A stretch of DNA of 64,000 nt from Pyrinomonas methylaliphatogenes (GTDB taxonomy: Bacteria; Acidobacteriota; Blastocatellia; Pyrinomonadales; Pyrinomonadaceae), in assembly GCF_000820845.2 (NCBI RefSeq), contig NZ_CBXV010000002.1, positions 248,001 to 312,000 of the forward strand, given 5' to 3'. The position numbers were made by a program, and so were the translations under genes. This document shows, in pieces, positions 62,591 through 64,000 of this stretch. Each line of letters starts with the position of its first letter. Within the stretch, counting starts at the first letter, position 1. The notes under the pieces were generated by a model. It was not told the DNA's origin. It ran no database searches and saw only the letters and a program-made list of their open reading frames with translations.

Positions 62591-62602
62591 CGGACTATAC
62601 CA
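62591..62602 (-). promoter_or_regulatory. dre-like operator at the GntR-regulator promoter
   Basis: Minus strand TGGTATAGTCCG, flanked by G...CT; identical in 11 positions to the site upstream of the TonB receptor (52525-52536). It sits 24-35 bp before the regulator's ATG, just downstream of its -10, and in the divergent spacer with NagB-II. Confidence 0.65.
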
Positions 62603-62611
62603 CGCCCGTTG

Positions 62612-62641
62612 ATCATTACCATGTCGCAAGCGACCTGTCAA
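62612..62641 (-). promoter_or_regulatory. promoter of the GntR-type regulator
   Basis: Minus strand TTGACA (62641-62636), 18 bp, AATGAT (62617-62612); the spacer contains the palindrome GTCGC-AA-GCGAC (62623-62634). Start near 62605 would place the dre-like site at about +3 to +14. Confidence 0.55.
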
Positions 62642-62691
62642 CGGCGTTTGCGACGCGATATCTATTCGGTGAAAGGAGAGTCGAGGATAAG

Positions 62692-63732
62692 GTGTCATCT
62701 TTGATGCTTCAAGAGATCGAAGAGCAACCGCGCGCGCTGGCCGAGACGATCCGCGAAGAGCGCGCCAAGGTCGAACGTCTCGGCAAGTTCTTGCGCGAGC
62801 GCGATATCGACTTGATCATCATGGTCGCGCGCGGCAGCTCCGACAACGCCGCTTTGTTCGGGCGCTACTTGATGGAGATTCGGACGGGGATCCCGGTTTC
62901 GCTCTCCGCTCCTTCCGTCTACACGCTCTACGGCGCGCGCTTGAAGCTCGATCGCGCTCTTGTGATCGGCGTTTCGCAATCCGGCGAGGGCGAAGACATC
63001 AATCGCGTGCTCGCGCGCGCCCGCGAGTGCGGGGCGTTCACGCTCGGGATCACGAACGAACCGACTTCGACCATGACGCGCATCGTTGATGAAACGCTCC
63101 TCATGCACGGCGGGCGCGAGCAATCGGTGGCGGCGACCAAGACCTACACGGGCCAGATGATGCTCTTCTACATGCTGGCCGAAGCGTTGACCGATGGGGC
63201 TACGCCGAAGCTCGATTTCGAGAAGATCCCGGAATACGTCGCCCGCGCTCTCGCGTTACGCCCCATAGTCGAAGAACTCGTCGCGCGCTACGTCTTCATG
63301 GAGAATTGCGTCGTCGTCGGTCGCGGCTTAAGCTATGCGAACGCTTATGAACTCGCTTTGAAGCTGATGGAGACATGCTACGTCGTCGCCGAAAGATTCT
63401 CCTCGGCTGACTTCTTCCACGGACCTCTTGCGATCGTCGAACGCCATTTTCCGATCATTCTGTTTGCGCCTCCCGGGGTCACGCTTCCCGGCGTGATGAG
63501 TCTGCTCGAGCGGCTGCGCGAGCTGCGCGCCGACACGCTGGCCATCACGAGCGAGCGCGCGGTGGCGGAGCTTTGCACGCGCTCCATCAGAATGCCTGAA
63601 GAGTTGAATGAATTTCTCGCGCCGATCCCATATATCGTCCCCGGCCAACTCTTCGCCGCGTTACTGGCGGAAGCGAAAGGGCTCGATCCGGATAAACCGC
63701 GTTCGCTCTCGAAAGTGACGCGCACGCTATGA
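62692..63732 (+). CDS. NagB-II / GlmS-type SIS-domain glucosamine-6-phosphate deaminase
   Basis: 346 residues with two SIS domains and no glutaminase domain. It opens MLQEIEEQPRALAETIREER, as in the isomerase half of GlmS and NagB-II; sugar-phosphate loops are MVARGSSDNAALFGRYL and VIGVSQSGEGEDINRVLA, and EQSVAATKTYTGQMMLFYML and SADFFHGPLAIVE follow. Such proteins deaminate GlcN-6-P to fructose-6-P in Nag clusters, feeding glycolysis. The GTG start has GAGG 5 nt ahead; an ATG at 62704 is the alternative. It is divergent from the GntR regulator, sharing its dre-like site. Confidence 0.9.
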   Translation: MSSLMLQEIEEQPRALAETIREERAKVERLGKFLRERDIDLIIMVARGSSDNAALFGRYLMEIRTGIPVSLSAPSVYTLYGARLKLDRALVIGVSQSGEGEDINRVLARARECGAFTLGITNEPTSTMTRIVDETLLMHGGREQSVAATKTYTGQMMLFYMLAEALTDGATPKLDFEKIPEYVARALALRPIVEELVARYVFMENCVVVGRGLSYANAYELALKLMETCYVVAERFSSADFFHGPLAIVERHFPIILFAPPGVTLPGVMSLLERLRELRADTLAITSERAVAELCTRSIRMPEELNEFLAPIPYIVPGQLFAALLAEAKGLDPDKPRSLSKVTRTL

Positions 63733-63852
63733 GCGGGCGCTCCCCTCGTCTCTCACGGTCGAGCAACGTAGCGCGCGTTGCGGCGCGCGGCAGCTTTCGA
63801 CATGTCGCGGGTCGTGCTAAAGTTCTAATCGGTCATCTGATTCGGGGTAATT

Positions 63853-64000
63853 ATGGCGCTTCCATTCAGTCCGGGCGACGATCTTGTTTTCCAACTGGAG
63901 AGCGCTTTCGCGTTGCTGCGTGTGCTCGCCGTCGAGGAGCGTGAAGAAGGGACGGTCTGGCACATCATGGCGTATGAAGATTTCTTCCCCGACATCGAAT
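63853..64000 (+). CDS. unknown protein, N-terminal part only
   Basis: The frame from the ATG stays open to the window end (49 codons): MALPFSPGDDLVFQLESAFA, then LRVLAVEEREEGTVWHIMAY. It looks like a genuine soluble protein by codon pattern, but the family is not recognisable from this fragment. A weak promoter-like pair (TCGACA 63797-63802, TAAAGT 63818-63823, 15 bp) lies upstream. It is 120 bp after NagB-II in the same direction. Confidence 0.6.
   Translation, partial: MALPFSPGDDLVFQLESAFALLRVLAVEEREEGTVWHIMAYEDFFPDIE

Overview
The window looks like a chromosomal segment of an Acidobacteriota bacterium, most likely class Blastocatellia. The grounds are an estimated GC content near 60%, an Oar-like TonB-dependent receptor with an N-terminal carboxypeptidase-regulatory domain, a meso-diaminopimelate-type MurE, and the general protein character. 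This placement is inference; there is no rRNA gene. I see no tRNA, insertion sequence, prophage or ordinary CRISPR array.

Left part (1-20.6 kb) is housekeeping: the 5' part of ffh with a strong promoter, a SprT-like metalloprotease, the hrcA-grpE-dnaK-dnaJ heat-shock cluster, a GT2 glycosyltransferase translationally coupled to an EamA exporter, two small membrane proteins, glpX, an acyl-CoA dehydrogenase, a CCA-adding/poly(A) polymerase-type enzyme, a DUF4920 lipoprotein, dusB and murJ.

The middle (20.8-34.4 kb) holds a TetR-controlled export system laid out like E. coli cecR-ybhGFSR (regulator, membrane fusion protein, double ATPase, two coupled permeases), with a recognisable promoter and palindromic operator. 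It also holds an orphan NtrC-type regulator, a TIGR01777 epimerase, murE, a D-aminoacylase-like protein missing usual metal ligands, and a small periplasmic Lys-rich protein.

The right part (34.7-63.7 kb) is a glycan-utilisation region for N-acetylhexosamine- and mannose-containing material: TonB receptor, GH20, GH3 (NagZ-like), a 1642-residue GH38, a DUF4127 protein, a NagX-like transmembrane acetyltransferase, an SSS symporter, a BadF-type amino-sugar kinase, NanE, NagB-II, and a GntR/HutC (NagR/DasR-like) regulator. Two matching dre-like operators, one at the regulator's own promoter and one at the TonB receptor promoter, both just downstream of the -10, tie the region into one predicted regulon. 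NagA is not in the window.

The most unusual signal is a recurrent architecture at about nine places. A 26-38 bp sequence, different at each locus and usually at a gene edge (stop codon, start codon or promoter), is repeated once or twice at 66-73 bp spacing (55 bp once) with unrelated 28-42 bp sequence between (22 bp once). Copies are identical or differ almost only by transitions. The geometry is that of CRISPR repeat-spacer-repeat units but with no shared repeat; off-target integration by a Cas1-Cas2-like integrase is one testable explanation.
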